Source of the DNA: Halostagnicola larsenii XH-48
GTDB lineage: Archaea > Halobacteriota > Halobacteria > Halobacteriales > Natrialbaceae
Reading direction: 5' to 3'
Length of the DNA stretch: 64,000 bases
Assembly: GCF_000517625.1 (NCBI RefSeq)
Contig: NZ_CP007055.1
Coordinates: 1,364,001 to 1,428,000 of the forward strand
The notes under the pieces are model-generated. The model did not search any database and was not told the DNA's origin. It was given only the letters and a program-made list of their open reading frames with translations. Of this stretch, positions 14,140 to 22,649 are shown one piece after another. How positions within the stretch are numbered: the stretch's first letter is position 1; each line of letters opens with the position of its first letter. Made by a program: the position numbers and the translations under genes.

Positions 14140-15834
14140 TCAGGTGAAATCGACGGTGAGTCCAAGGTCGTCCTCGCTCGCGCGTTCACGCAGCGATCGC
14201 TGGAGCCGTTTTCGACTGGTTTCGGTAACCGCTCGAGCGTCCTCGAGTTCCAGATCGTAGATCGTCGGGGCCGCCATGGAGAACGAACTCGAACTCGCGG
14301 TATCGACGACGACCGAGGCCAGTCCGAGCCGTCGCTGAAAGACCGATCGGTGCGTCGAGATCGTCTGCACTCGATAGTACGGAATAACGGTGGTGCGACG
14401 CCGCCAGAAGCCGCGTCGAATCACGAGGTGGTCCTCGCCGACGAAGTACTGGATGTTGACGTAGCGCAGGTGCGCCGCGGGCGGAACGCAGACGAAAACG
14501 ATCGCGGCGAGGTACCACTGCTCGAGCGACGCCACGAGCGACACGCCGAACACGGCGGCGACGAAGACGCCAGCGATGATCGAGTACCGCGCGAGATAGC
14601 GTCTTCGTGCGAGCGTCGGCGGGTTTTGAAACTGCGGGGTTTCGGCCCCGGTCAGTCGCTCGGTGAACTCGTAGACGCGGTCTTTCTCTGCCAGTGGAAC
14701 GGCAGATTGGCTCCCACTCCCGCTTTCAGGACCGTAACCGGCGGTTTCGATCCACATCCCTGCGTAGTCGATCAGCCGCTGGAGCGGGTTGTCGGTCACC
14801 GTGACCGACTGGATCTTCTCCGAGGGGATCGAGCCACTGTATCGCTGGAGCAATCCCCGTTCGTAGACGAAATCGCGTCCGGCCCGGCTGAGGTTGAATC
14901 CGTAGTACGCGCCGAAGGTGTAGGCGACGCTCACCAGGTACGTGATGGCGATACCGTAGAGAGCGGAAACGATCGTCAGGACGCCGTAGTTTCCGACGGT
15001 CCCCGTTTCGAGGTCCGTCGGGCCGCCGACGGGTTGGGCAACAGTCACCAGATGGTTGATCACGGGATCGATCGCGATGAAGACGAAAAACAACAGCGCC
15101 GCACCGAGTGCGGGCCGGAACGACGTAAACGAGTACAACAACAGCTCTCGGGCCTCGAGATCGAACAGCGACTGCGTATCGTCGGCGTGCTGTGTATATC
15201 CATCCTGTTGAGCATAATCGGGTTGTGCCCCGGGAGGAGTTTGCGGTGTGCGCTCGTCGGAACGGGGCTGATCGTCGTCGCTGGGTCCGCGGCGATCGCT
15301 CGAGTCTGGATCGCCTGTCGCCTCGGGTTCGTCATCCATCGCCCGAGCGTGTTCACGGTCGCTCTCAGAAGCACTCGAACGGGAGTCCGTCGCTCGAGCG
15401 GTCCGGCGGCGGATATCATGCTGGAGGCGAGTGGCCTCGTCCTCGCTGACGAAGTTCAACATCGCTTCCGTCTGTCCGCCGCCCGCGGTTTCGATGGAGA
15501 CGACGGCTAGGCCGAGCAGTCGTTGGACGACGCCGATCCGCACGTCGACGTTCTGGATGCGCCGATAGGGGATTTCACGCGAACGCCTCGAGAAAACGCC
15601 CGAGGACACGTCGAACGTCGTCTCGGTGACCTCGTACTCGTAGCGGAAGTAATAGACGACGCCGTAGAGACCTCCCAGCACGAATCCGACCGGAGCGGCC
15701 ACGATCATCCACGAGGTCGATCCGAACTCGAGAAGGGTTGTCAGCAGGGTGATGGCTGTCGTGGCGAGAAAGAGACCAGCCAGGGCTCGCTGGAACCCTT
15801 GCGTGACCGCGGCGAGTGGGTGGAGACGATTCAT
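14140..15834 (-). CDS. PH-domain (YdbT-like) membrane protein
   Basis: A 564-residue membrane protein with bacterial-type PH (bPH2) domains. There are two N-terminal transmembrane helices (about 15-60), a first PH domain (YEVTETTFDVSSGVFSRRSR, IPYRRIQNVDV), an acidic linker (about 150-220), more membrane helices, a second PH copy (IPSEKIQSVTVTDNPLQRL), another membrane hairpin near 410-450, and a third copy (GFWRRRTTVIPYYRVQTI). YdbT-like proteins are always paired with a YdbS-like partner, here the gene before it with a four-base overlap. The role is unknown; membrane-surface scaffolding is inferred. Confidence 0.85.
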   Translation of the reverse strand: MNRLHPLAAVTQGFQRALAGLFLATTAITLLTTLLEFGSTSWMIVAAPVGFVLGGLYGVVYYFRYEYEVTETTFDVSSGVFSRRSREIPYRRIQNVDVRIGVVQRLLGLAVVSIETAGGGQTEAMLNFVSEDEATRLQHDIRRRTARATDSRSSASESDREHARAMDDEPEATGDPDSSDRRGPSDDDQPRSDERTPQTPPGAQPDYAQQDGYTQHADDTQSLFDLEARELLLYSFTSFRPALGAALLFFVFIAIDPVINHLVTVAQPVGGPTDLETGTVGNYGVLTIVSALYGIAITYLVSVAYTFGAYYGFNLSRAGRDFVYERGLLQRYSGSIPSEKIQSVTVTDNPLQRLIDYAGMWIETAGYGPESGSGSQSAVPLAEKDRVYEFTERLTGAETPQFQNPPTLARRRYLARYSIIAGVFVAAVFGVSLVASLEQWYLAAIVFVCVPPAAHLRYVNIQYFVGEDHLVIRRGFWRRRTTVIPYYRVQTISTHRSVFQRRLGLASVVVDTASSSSFSMAAPTIYDLELEDARAVTETSRKRLQRSLRERASEDDLGLTVDFT

Positions 15835-16298
15835 ACTGCGTCGTCCGTGTCACTCTCGATGGCTAGCTCTCGAAGCGTATCCTGCAAGCGTCGCGCACGG
15901 TCGGGCGTGAGTCCGGGGACCCGAACGTCCGCGTTTCGCGATCCAGCCGTATAGACCACGACGCTCGAGAGGCCGAGCGCGCGTTCGATCGGTCCGAACT
16001 GGGTGTCGACGTGTTGGACCCGAACGAACGGGACCGCCGTCTCGACGAACGTCACGACGCCGCGCTCGAGGTAGAGGGCGTCGTCCTGCAGTTCGAACTG
16101 CCAGCGCTGATAGAGCCGGATCGCGTAGGCGATCGCGAGCAAGCCGGCGACCGCAACGACGCCGGCTATCGCTGCCACGGGAACGTCGACGTTCGGAATG
16201 ACCCGGTCGATGCCGACGAGGATCGCACCAAGGACGGCCGCACCGATCGCCCCCTGGGCGATCCACAGCAATCGAATGCGAGTATTTAGAGATTCCAT
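15831..16298 (-). CDS. PH-domain (YdbS-like) membrane protein
   Basis: A 155-residue protein with two transmembrane helices (residues 10-30 and 38-62) followed by one bPH2 domain (WQFELQDDALYLERGVV, VPFVRVQHVDTQFGPIERALGL). This is the YdbS partner of the YdbT-like protein that follows; the genes overlap as ATGA and are surely one operon. Function in archaea is not established. Confidence 0.85.
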   Translation of the reverse strand: MESLNTRIRLLWIAQGAIGAAVLGAILVGIDRVIPNVDVPVAAIAGVVAVAGLLAIAYAIRLYQRWQFELQDDALYLERGVVTFVETAVPFVRVQHVDTQFGPIERALGLSSVVVYTAGSRNADVRVPGLTPDRARRLQDTLRELAIESDTDDAV

Positions 16299-16348
16299 GT
16301 CAGTACGGTATTAGTTCGTGACGATAAAGGTAGGGTGTTGACACCGAG

Positions 16349-16600
16349 TTACGCGGCGTCCTCGTACTCCGCCGGTGTATACGTCGACAGTTCGAGGGCG
16401 TGGATATCGGTCGTCATGTGCCCCTCGAGCGCGTCGTAGACCTGCTGGTGTTGTTGGACCAGCGGGAGTCCGTCGAACGCGGGGGAGACGACCGTCGCCG
16501 CGAGGTGATCGTCGTCGTGTTTGCCGCGGGCGCGCGTGACTTCCGCCTCGGCATCCTCAAGTTCGGATTCGATGAGTTCCTCGACGTCAGTTGGGTTCAT
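16349..16600 (-). CDS. BolA family protein
   Basis: An 83-residue BolA/IbaG-like protein. The core DDHLAATVVSPAFDGLPLVQ, then HQQVYDALEGHMTTDIHALEL, has the conserved FxG xx xxxRHxxVY-type region, here with Q in place of R, and the late TDIHAL motif. BolA proteins partner with monothiol glutaredoxins and take part in iron-sulfur handling. The start at 16600 (MNPTDVEELIE) removes a poorly coding N-terminal extension. Confidence 0.85.
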   Translation of the reverse strand: MNPTDVEELIESELEDAEAEVTRARGKHDDDHLAATVVSPAFDGLPLVQQHQQVYDALEGHMTTDIHALELSTYTPAEYEDAA

Positions 16601-16695
16601 ACTGTCTCCTTTCGCGTCTCGAGCCAAAAGCGCCGCGGTCGACCGTCGCTGGCGGATCCCCCGTGTTTATGCCGGTCGGATACCCGGTGTCGAGT

Positions 16696-17280
16696 ATGTC
16701 GCTCGCGAGCGAGACGCGCCGAGCCGCAGCGGACCACCCGTTTCTGATCACCGCCCTGCGTGCGGGTGTCGTCAACTACACCGCCGGCGCGCGGTTTCTC
16801 GACATCGACGGCGAAACGGACGCCGTCGCGACCGCGCTCAGACGATACGCCGAGGAGTTACCCGAGTACGAGCCGAGTTCATCCGACGTTCGCATCACCA
16901 TGAAAAGCGGTATCGGCCCCGTCGAGGGGCTGGACGGGGACGAGACGGATATCGGCGACTGGTCACTCGCAGTTGGCGGTTCTGTATTCGGTCCTGGTGG
17001 TGATGGTTACACGGCGGTTCTAGTCAGCGGTGCGGTCGGTCCGTCGTCGCTTGCATCTGGCCTCGAGGCGCTCGCGCTCGAGGAAATCGACGTCGCTGGT
17101 GCTGGGATGAATCACGAAACGATGATCGTAGTCGTCGACCGTCTCGACGGAGCGAACGCCGTCCGCGCGCTCGAGCGAGTCCTCGAGGCGGGTCCAGCGC
17201 GTGATCTCGAGAATCGGCAGCGTCAGTGTACCGATACATCATCACACGCTTTAACTTCCGTCCACGGATACGGTGAGGTA
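16696..17280 (+). CDS. DUF7523-like haloarchaeal protein lacking its own stop codon
   Basis: About 195 codons starting MSLASETRRAAADHPFL. The region LITALRAGVVNYTAGARFLD (residues about 16-35) and the later SGLEALALEEIDVAGAGMNHE and RALERVLEAG are what I associate with DUF7523, found upstream of cysS in haloarchaea; function unknown. The frame has no stop: after LEAGPARDLEN it runs through the cysS promoter and into cysS in the same frame. It is either a real fusion or a small indel or substitution that removed the original stop near 17205. Confidence 0.7.
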
Positions 17281-18786
17281 ATGACCCTAAACGTGACGAA
17301 CACGTTGACGGGCGAGGTCGAGCCGTTCGAGCCACGGGATCCCGAGAACGTGCTTCTCTACTACTGTGGCCTGACGGTTTCGGATCCGCCCCACCTCGGG
17401 CACGCGCGCTCGTGGGTCCACGTGGACGTGATGCATCGCTGGCTCGAGCACCTCGGCTACGACGTTCGTCACGTCGAGAACTTCACCGACGTCAACGAGA
17501 AGATCGTCGCGCGCGTGGGCGAGAACGACCTCGGCGACAGCGAATCGGAAGTCGCCCGGACGTATATCGATCGAACGATTGAGGACATGCGATCCTTGAA
17601 TCTCCTGCGGGCGGAAGTCTACCCGAGAGTCTCCGAGCACGTCCCCGAAATCATCGATCTGGTCGAAACGCTGGTCGAGAAGGGGTACGCCTACGAGTCG
17701 AACGGGTCGGTCTATTTCGACGTGACGCAGTTCGAGGAGTACGGCAAACTCTCGAATCAAGATCTCGACGAAATCGAATCGCAGGGCGAACCCGACGAGC
17801 GCAGTGAGAAACGGCACCCGGCGGATTTCGCGCTCTGGAAGGACGGTGGCGTCGATCCGGACGCGGTCGAGGAACACCGCCACGAGGGCGTCTCCGGCGA
17901 CCCACCGGCGGGGCTGACCTGGGACTCGCCGTGGGGAGAGGGACGTCCCGGCTGGCACATCGAGTGCTCGGCGATGAGCATGACCCACCTGGGCGAAACG
18001 CTCGATATCCACGTCGGCGGACGGGACCTCGTCTTTCCCCACCACGAGAACGAAATCGCCCAGTCCGAGGCGGCGACCGACGCCCGGTTCGCAAACTACT
18101 GGCTCCACTGTGAGTTGTTCCAGATGGACGACGAGAAGATGTCCTCGAGCCTCGGCAACTTCGTCACGGTCGGCGAAGCGGTCGACGCCTGGGGAACGAA
18201 CGCGCTCCGAACCTTCCTCACCGCCGGCTCGTACAACAGCAAACAGCTCTACTCCGACGAGACGATCGCCGAAGCCAGAGAGCGCTGGGACCGACTCGAG
18301 CGAGCCTACGACGCCGCCATCGAGGCCGTCGATTCGCCGGATGCGGCGACGAAAGCACACGACGAGACGCTGCGAACCGCTATCGACGACGCTCGAGACG
18401 CCTTCGAAGCGGCGATGAACGACGACTTCAACACCCGCGAGGCGCAGTCGGCGCTGCTCGAGGTCGCGACGGCGATCAATCGCCACCTAGATTCGGCTGT
18501 TGGTGACGGGAGCGACGACGGCTACGACTACGCCGGGCTTCGCCGCGCGGTCGAAACGCTCGAGGAGTACGGCAGGATCCTCGGGCTTTCGTTCGACGGC
18601 CAGACGACCGGATCGGCGGCGCTGGCCGGCGACGTCGTCGAACTCGTCCTCGACGTTCGAGCGGAAGAACGCGAGCGCGGGAACTACGAGCGCGCAGACG
18701 AGTTGCGGGACGAACTCGAGGCGCTCGGCGTCGAGGTTCAAGACACCGATGACGGCGCGACTTATCGGCTCGAAACCGACGAATAA
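17281..18786 (+). CDS. cysS: cysteinyl-tRNA synthetase
   Basis: A 501-residue class I aminoacyl-tRNA synthetase that charges tRNA-Cys. C29 in YYCGLTV is the first zinc ligand, HLGH (38-41) the HIGH motif, GWHIECS and HHENEIAQSE further zinc and active-site blocks, and KMSSSLGNFV the KMSKS loop. The C-terminal anticodon-binding helices follow. CGCTTTAAC (17246-17254) is a TATA-like box about 30 bases before the ATG, so cysS has its own promoter even though the upstream frame reads into it. The start matches family length. Confidence 0.97.
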   Translation: MTLNVTNTLTGEVEPFEPRDPENVLLYYCGLTVSDPPHLGHARSWVHVDVMHRWLEHLGYDVRHVENFTDVNEKIVARVGENDLGDSESEVARTYIDRTIEDMRSLNLLRAEVYPRVSEHVPEIIDLVETLVEKGYAYESNGSVYFDVTQFEEYGKLSNQDLDEIESQGEPDERSEKRHPADFALWKDGGVDPDAVEEHRHEGVSGDPPAGLTWDSPWGEGRPGWHIECSAMSMTHLGETLDIHVGGRDLVFPHHENEIAQSEAATDARFANYWLHCELFQMDDEKMSSSLGNFVTVGEAVDAWGTNALRTFLTAGSYNSKQLYSDETIAEARERWDRLERAYDAAIEAVDSPDAATKAHDETLRTAIDDARDAFEAAMNDDFNTREAQSALLEVATAINRHLDSAVGDGSDDGYDYAGLRRAVETLEEYGRILGLSFDGQTTGSAALAGDVVELVLDVRAEERERGNYERADELRDELEALGVEVQDTDDGATYRLETDE

Positions 18787-18889
18787 CGCGAACTGTTGTT
18801 TCGAGTGATACGAGTAAGGACGGAATACAGCGTGTCGGGCGCGGGAGGGCACACGATACTTTTACTGCCACTGCAAGTGCCTCGGGAGT

Positions 18890-19537
18890 ATGAACCGCCG
18901 CGCATTCATCGCGACAGCCGGCGTCGGGGGCGCGGGACTCACTGCGGGGTGTATCGGGAACTTTCTCGAGGATCTGACCACGTACGAGGCGATCCCGGCG
19001 GAGGTTTCGAATGCCGCGCTCGAGGCGACCAGGTACGAACACGACGAGACCGACCGGTGGACCGACGAGGAATCGGTCGCCACCGAAACGGTGGAGGTGA
19101 CGAGTTACGCAAACGAGTACAGCCGAACGATCGATCTCTCGATCCTCGGACTGGGAGAAATCGAAGCCGGCGTGTTCGGCGCTATCTCGACACCGCAGGT
19201 CGACGTTGCAGGAGAGAGTTACAATCCGGTCGGGGAGATGGAACACGACGAACTCCTCGCGGACTTACAGGATCGATACGGAGAGCTTTCGATAGCGAGC
19301 GATACCGAAATCGATAGTCGAGAACTCGAGGCCGTATCCCAGACGGTATCGGTGGCGACCTTCGAAGGCGAAGCGACGCTCGAGGACGACGAGAGCGTCG
19401 ACGTGTTCGTCGATATCAGCCAGCCCGATCACGGCGACGACCACCTGATTTTCGCGGGCGTCTATCCGCAGGACATTCCGGACGAAGACGACCGCATCGA
19501 CACCCTGATCGAGGGCGTCGAGCACGAGGCCGAATAG
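18890..19537 (+). CDS. Tat-secreted lipoprotein (DUF6517-like)
   Basis: A 215-residue exported protein. It has a twin-arginine signal (MNRRAFIATAGVGG) and a lipobox LTAGC, with C21 the likely lipid anchor. The mature part resembles DUF6517, a haloarchaeal family of unknown role (YEAIPAEVSNAALEATRYEH, VTSYANEYSRTI). Expected at the outer face of the membrane. The start is decided by the signal peptide. It stands alone, convergent with the presenilin gene. Confidence 0.85.
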   Translation: MNRRAFIATAGVGGAGLTAGCIGNFLEDLTTYEAIPAEVSNAALEATRYEHDETDRWTDEESVATETVEVTSYANEYSRTIDLSILGLGEIEAGVFGAISTPQVDVAGESYNPVGEMEHDELLADLQDRYGELSIASDTEIDSRELEAVSQTVSVATFEGEATLEDDESVDVFVDISQPDHGDDHLIFAGVYPQDIPDEDDRIDTLIEGVEHEAE

Positions 19538-19596
19538 TGCCTCGGCGAGGGACGATAGCAGGTTCCCGAATAGGAGTTACAGGCCGAGTGCCGCGC

Positions 19597-20673
19597 TTAC
19601 AGTCCAAGCGCCGTCGAAATCTGTACGCCGGTCGCGAGAGCACCGACGAGATAGCCGGCGATCGCACCGCCGTTGAGTAAGGGTAAGCCGGCGTGTGCTC
19701 TGCCTTTCGTGACCATATACATCAAGACGAGAAGGCCGGCGGTGGTGCCGATCACGGCTCCGAGCGCCGGGACGTTCAACGCGATCCCCGGAACGTCGAT
19801 CGCCCCTTCCTCGAGGAAGAACGCGGCGCTTGCGACCAGGATCGTCGGGATGACGGCATCGCCGAGGCCGATAAAGAGGGCGTCCCGTCCGGTTTCTCGG
19901 TCGTCGTCCGAACCGGCCGTGGCACTCGAGCCATCGGTGGCAGTCGGATTGTCGGCGTCACTCGAGTCGTTAGTTGTGCTCGAACCGCCGATCGCACTCG
20001 AGTCAGGGGTCGAAGGTGCGTCGGTGGTGGCACTCGAGTCGTCCTCGAGAACGCCGTCAGTGCTGCCCTCGGCGAGGTAGGAGTAGGGGAGACTCGTCGG
20101 GATGATGAAGATCACCGGGATGTTGAGGTCCATCACGCCGTCTGCGAGGTCCAGCATGTGCTCGGTTTTGTAGACGCTGATCGCGTCGTAGACCGCCAGC
20201 ACGGCGAGAAACAGGATCGCCGGGAGCAATCCGAAGCTGATGCCGAACAGTCCGGCGGCACCGGCGGCCATCACCACTCCAGCGATGTCGATGACGTACC
20301 ACTCCGGATAGACGAAGAGCGCGCCGGCGACGCCGATGGCGGCGACGAGCGCGAGCGCATTCACCGAACCGACCGAAACCGCTGGCGGGAGGACCTCGGT
20401 GAAGACGTAGTAAGCGAGCATTCCGCTCACGGCGATTATCAACCCCCGAATCAGGCGTTCGGCGTCGTACTTGAACGCCGCCAGCATGAGTCCGGTTGCG
20501 ACGAGAATAACGGCGAAGTAGATCGCGCTATTGGTCGGGTCCGTGGGGTCGTCGACCGCCTGTCGGTCGGCGTCGTGGAACGGCTCTACCAGCGCCAGCG
20601 CGCCGAACTGGACGGTGAGAAACAGCAGGACCGTCACCCCGACGGCGAGGACCATTCGTGCCCGTTGGTTCAT
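19597..20673 (-). CDS. presenilin-family intramembrane aspartyl protease
   Basis: A 358-residue polytopic protein. Catalytic aspartates are D163 in YDAISVY and D272 in GLGDAV, and the C-terminal GLPLLNGG (about 329-336) corresponds to the PAL motif. About nine membrane helices are seen. Such archaeal presenilin homologues cleave peptides within the membrane. The loop between the two catalytic helices (about 204-262) is long, acidic and Ser/Thr/Asp rich, with repeated Asp-Ser segments, far longer than the minimal family. Natural substrates are unknown. Confidence 0.88.
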   Translation of the reverse strand: MNQRARMVLAVGVTVLLFLTVQFGALALVEPFHDADRQAVDDPTDPTNSAIYFAVILVATGLMLAAFKYDAERLIRGLIIAVSGMLAYYVFTEVLPPAVSVGSVNALALVAAIGVAGALFVYPEWYVIDIAGVVMAAGAAGLFGISFGLLPAILFLAVLAVYDAISVYKTEHMLDLADGVMDLNIPVIFIIPTSLPYSYLAEGSTDGVLEDDSSATTDAPSTPDSSAIGGSSTTNDSSDADNPTATDGSSATAGSDDDRETGRDALFIGLGDAVIPTILVASAAFFLEEGAIDVPGIALNVPALGAVIGTTAGLLVLMYMVTKGRAHAGLPLLNGGAIAGYLVGALATGVQISTALGL

Positions 20674-20794
20674 AGCCGGTCGTTCGAAGGCCTCCGGTAT
20701 CTGTGTTTTCTTCTTTGGAGACCGTTCGTTCTCGAATCGTCTCTCTCGAGGATGCTGTTTTGGATGGGGGGCTCTCGAGGACGGATTGCGGCGA

Positions 20795-21052
20795 TTACCG
20801 CGCGTAGAGCGTGGTTCCGACCAGCGACGGCTGGTGGACGCCGTCGTCAGTTGTCACCGCGTAATACGGCCGGTCGACGGGACCGAACACGTCGACGACG
20901 CGACCGACGTTCGACAGGCTATCGTCGAGTACCATCGTGCCGATCGCGTCGTCGACGTCGTCGCGGTCTCCCGTCGCACCCGACGATTCGGCGTCCGATT
21001 TGAGGATAACGAGTCCCTGCGAGATTCGGACGACCTGGCCAACTCGCTGCAT
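20795..21052 (-). CDS. gar1: H/ACA RNP protein Gar1
   Basis: An 85-residue Gar1/Naf1-type six-stranded beta-barrel protein (RVGQVVRISQGLVILKS, GTMVLDDSLSNVGRVVDVFG, RPYYAVTT). It is part of the H/ACA small RNP that guides pseudouridylation of rRNA with Cbf5, Nop10 and L7Ae. It is coupled to srp19 by a TGATG overlap, a conserved archaeal neighbourhood that supports the assignment. The ATG at 21052 is chosen; a GTG lies one codon earlier. Confidence 0.88.
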   Translation of the reverse strand: MQRVGQVVRISQGLVILKSDAESSGATGDRDDVDDAIGTMVLDDSLSNVGRVVDVFGPVDRPYYAVTTDDGVHQPSLVGTTLYAR

Positions 21053-21333
21053 CACTCGCGCATGGCGACGACGTAGGCCGCCACGGCCTGCACCAGATCG
21101 TTCTTCGTCGAGTCCTCCGCACCGCGGACGACGACCCGACCCCGCTCGTCCCAGGGCGCTCTCGAGTAAGACTTATCGCGCTCGACGATAGCGTCGTAGC
21201 CGATCTGCTGGACAGCCTTCGCGATTTCGTCGACAGTCGGTTCGTCGACGGCGAGATCCTCGGGGACGCGGCGTCCGTCGGCCCGGGAACAGGTCGCATC
21301 GAGATAGGCGGGCCAGATGACGTTTTCGACCAT
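21052..21333 (-). CDS. srp19: signal recognition particle 19 kDa protein
   Basis: A 93-residue SRP19. [20 protein letters not shown] then [13 protein letters not shown] is the conserved RNA-binding N-terminus, followed by [19 protein letters not shown]. It binds 7S RNA and prepares it for SRP54 in co-translational membrane targeting. Upstream in-frame ATGs exist at 21339 and 21372; 21333 matches the usual N-terminus. First gene of the srp19-gar1 pair. Confidence 0.92.
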   Translation of the reverse strand: MVENVIWPAYLDATCSRADGRRVPEDLAVDEPTVDEIAKAVQQIGYDAIVERDKSYSRAPWDERGRVVVRGAEDSTKNDLVQAVAAYVVAMRE

Positions 21334-21442
21334 GTTCATCCCTGCGAAGGCCGGCGGGTAAATCCTTTTCATCGGCTGACGATGATCTGAGAATCAACCC
21401 GGTACAAAACAGGGACGGGCCGCAAGCGTGTCGCTCTTACTC

Positions 21443-22588
21443 CTAGCGTCGGCGGAGTGCGAACGCGCTCACCGCGAGCAGGGCCGCGACGGCGACCGGA
21501 ACGCCGAATCCGGGGATCGACTCACCGTCGTCGTTCGGTTCGCCGCCGTCATCTTCTGTCGAATCACCGGGTTCACTTGGGTCGTACACCCGTTGTTCAT
21601 CGTCGATGTTCGCCAAGTCCGCCTCGATTTCGGCGTAGGAATCGGGGTAGATGTTCTGAACGATCTCTTCGATCGCGAAGACGACCCGCGGGGCGGGTTG
21701 GCTCATCGCGTTGTTATCGACGGCCATCACGTTACTCTCGGCGTAGGCCGTCGTGTTCTCAACGCCGGCGCTGAACGGGAATTCTCCCTCCTCGCCGGTG
21801 GGGTGAATAATCCACTCGGGATCCTCCTCGACGATCTGTTCCGAGTCGATTTCGCCCCACGACCGCTCGAGGCCGACCCGCTCGGCCAGGTTCTCAACGC
21901 CGGCAGTGGTGAGCACTTCATGCTGGAAGGAGTTCGTTCCAGTGGTCGATCCCCCGCGCATGTCGTAGAACGCGAGCGGTCGGTCCTCGGTATCGTCAGC
22001 CGTCGCGTTCTCGAGGAGTTCGATCCGCTCGTCCATCCATTCGACCGTTTGATTTGCGCCGTCGCACTCGCCGACCAGTTCGCCCGTAGTGAGTACGTTC
22101 TCCCGAACGTCGTCGATCGAGTTGCCTTCGCCGAAGACGTAGACGTCGAGTCCGGCCTCTTGAAGCTGATCGACGTCTCCGTCCTCGGTCGTGTTGGCGG
22201 CGAGGACGAGGTCGGGATCGAGCGCGACGACCTGTTCGACGAGGACGTCGTAGCCGTCCGTCATCGCCTCTCTGTCACCCATCTCGAGGTCGGCAGTTGC
22301 TGGATTTTCGGGCATTCCAGTCAGTCGATCCTCGGCACCGATTTCGAACATCGTCTGCGCGTCGCTCGGCTGGAGCGCGACGACGGAATCGGGCGCTTGC
22401 TCGAGCGAGAGGGTCTCGCCCGTCGCGTCGGTAAACTCTGCTGGGTACTCGCACTCAGCTTGCGCCGCGCTGGTCGAACCCAGCCGTTCGCTCGCGTCGG
22501 TTTCGGTGGGCTCACCGGCCGCGGCCAGCGGCGCGAACGCCGACGTAACGAGGACAATGGTCAATAATACTGCCAGTTTCCGTTGCAT
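21443..22588 (-). CDS. btuF: cobalamin ABC transporter substrate-binding protein, PGF-anchored
   Basis: A 381-residue periplasmic-binding-type protein. It has a Sec signal peptide (RKLAVLLTIVLVTSAFAPLAAA), a TroA/BtuF-like fold (VVALQPSDAQTMFEIGAED, LDPDLVLAANTTED, DVYVFGEGNSIDDV), and an acidic linker ending in PGFG, a hydrophobic helix and RRR, the archaeosortase-type PGF-CTERM anchor. It is divergent from btuC/btuD with only 61 bases between the starts. The binding fold could also serve siderophores, but the BtuCD-like partners favour corrinoids. Confidence 0.85.
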   Translation of the reverse strand: MQRKLAVLLTIVLVTSAFAPLAAAGEPTETDASERLGSTSAAQAECEYPAEFTDATGETLSLEQAPDSVVALQPSDAQTMFEIGAEDRLTGMPENPATADLEMGDREAMTDGYDVLVEQVVALDPDLVLAANTTEDGDVDQLQEAGLDVYVFGEGNSIDDVRENVLTTGELVGECDGANQTVEWMDERIELLENATADDTEDRPLAFYDMRGGSTTGTNSFQHEVLTTAGVENLAERVGLERSWGEIDSEQIVEEDPEWIIHPTGEEGEFPFSAGVENTTAYAESNVMAVDNNAMSQPAPRVVFAIEEIVQNIYPDSYAEIEADLANIDDEQRVYDPSEPGDSTEDDGGEPNDDGESIPGFGVPVAVAALLAVSAFALRRR

Positions 22589-22649
22589 TCGGCTGTGTAT
22601 CCGCGGTACTTCAACAAATATTTGGCTACTCCAACCCTGGTTGGTGTCG
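22589..22649. promoter_or_regulatory. shared divergent promoter of btuF and btuCD
   Basis: This 61-base gap contains the self-complementary AAATATTT (22616-22623). It lies about 30 bases from both starts (22588 and 22650), so a single palindromic TATA element could serve both leaderless directions. CCAACCCTGGTTGG (22632-22645) is an additional inverted repeat on the btuC side and a candidate operator. Confidence 0.5.
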
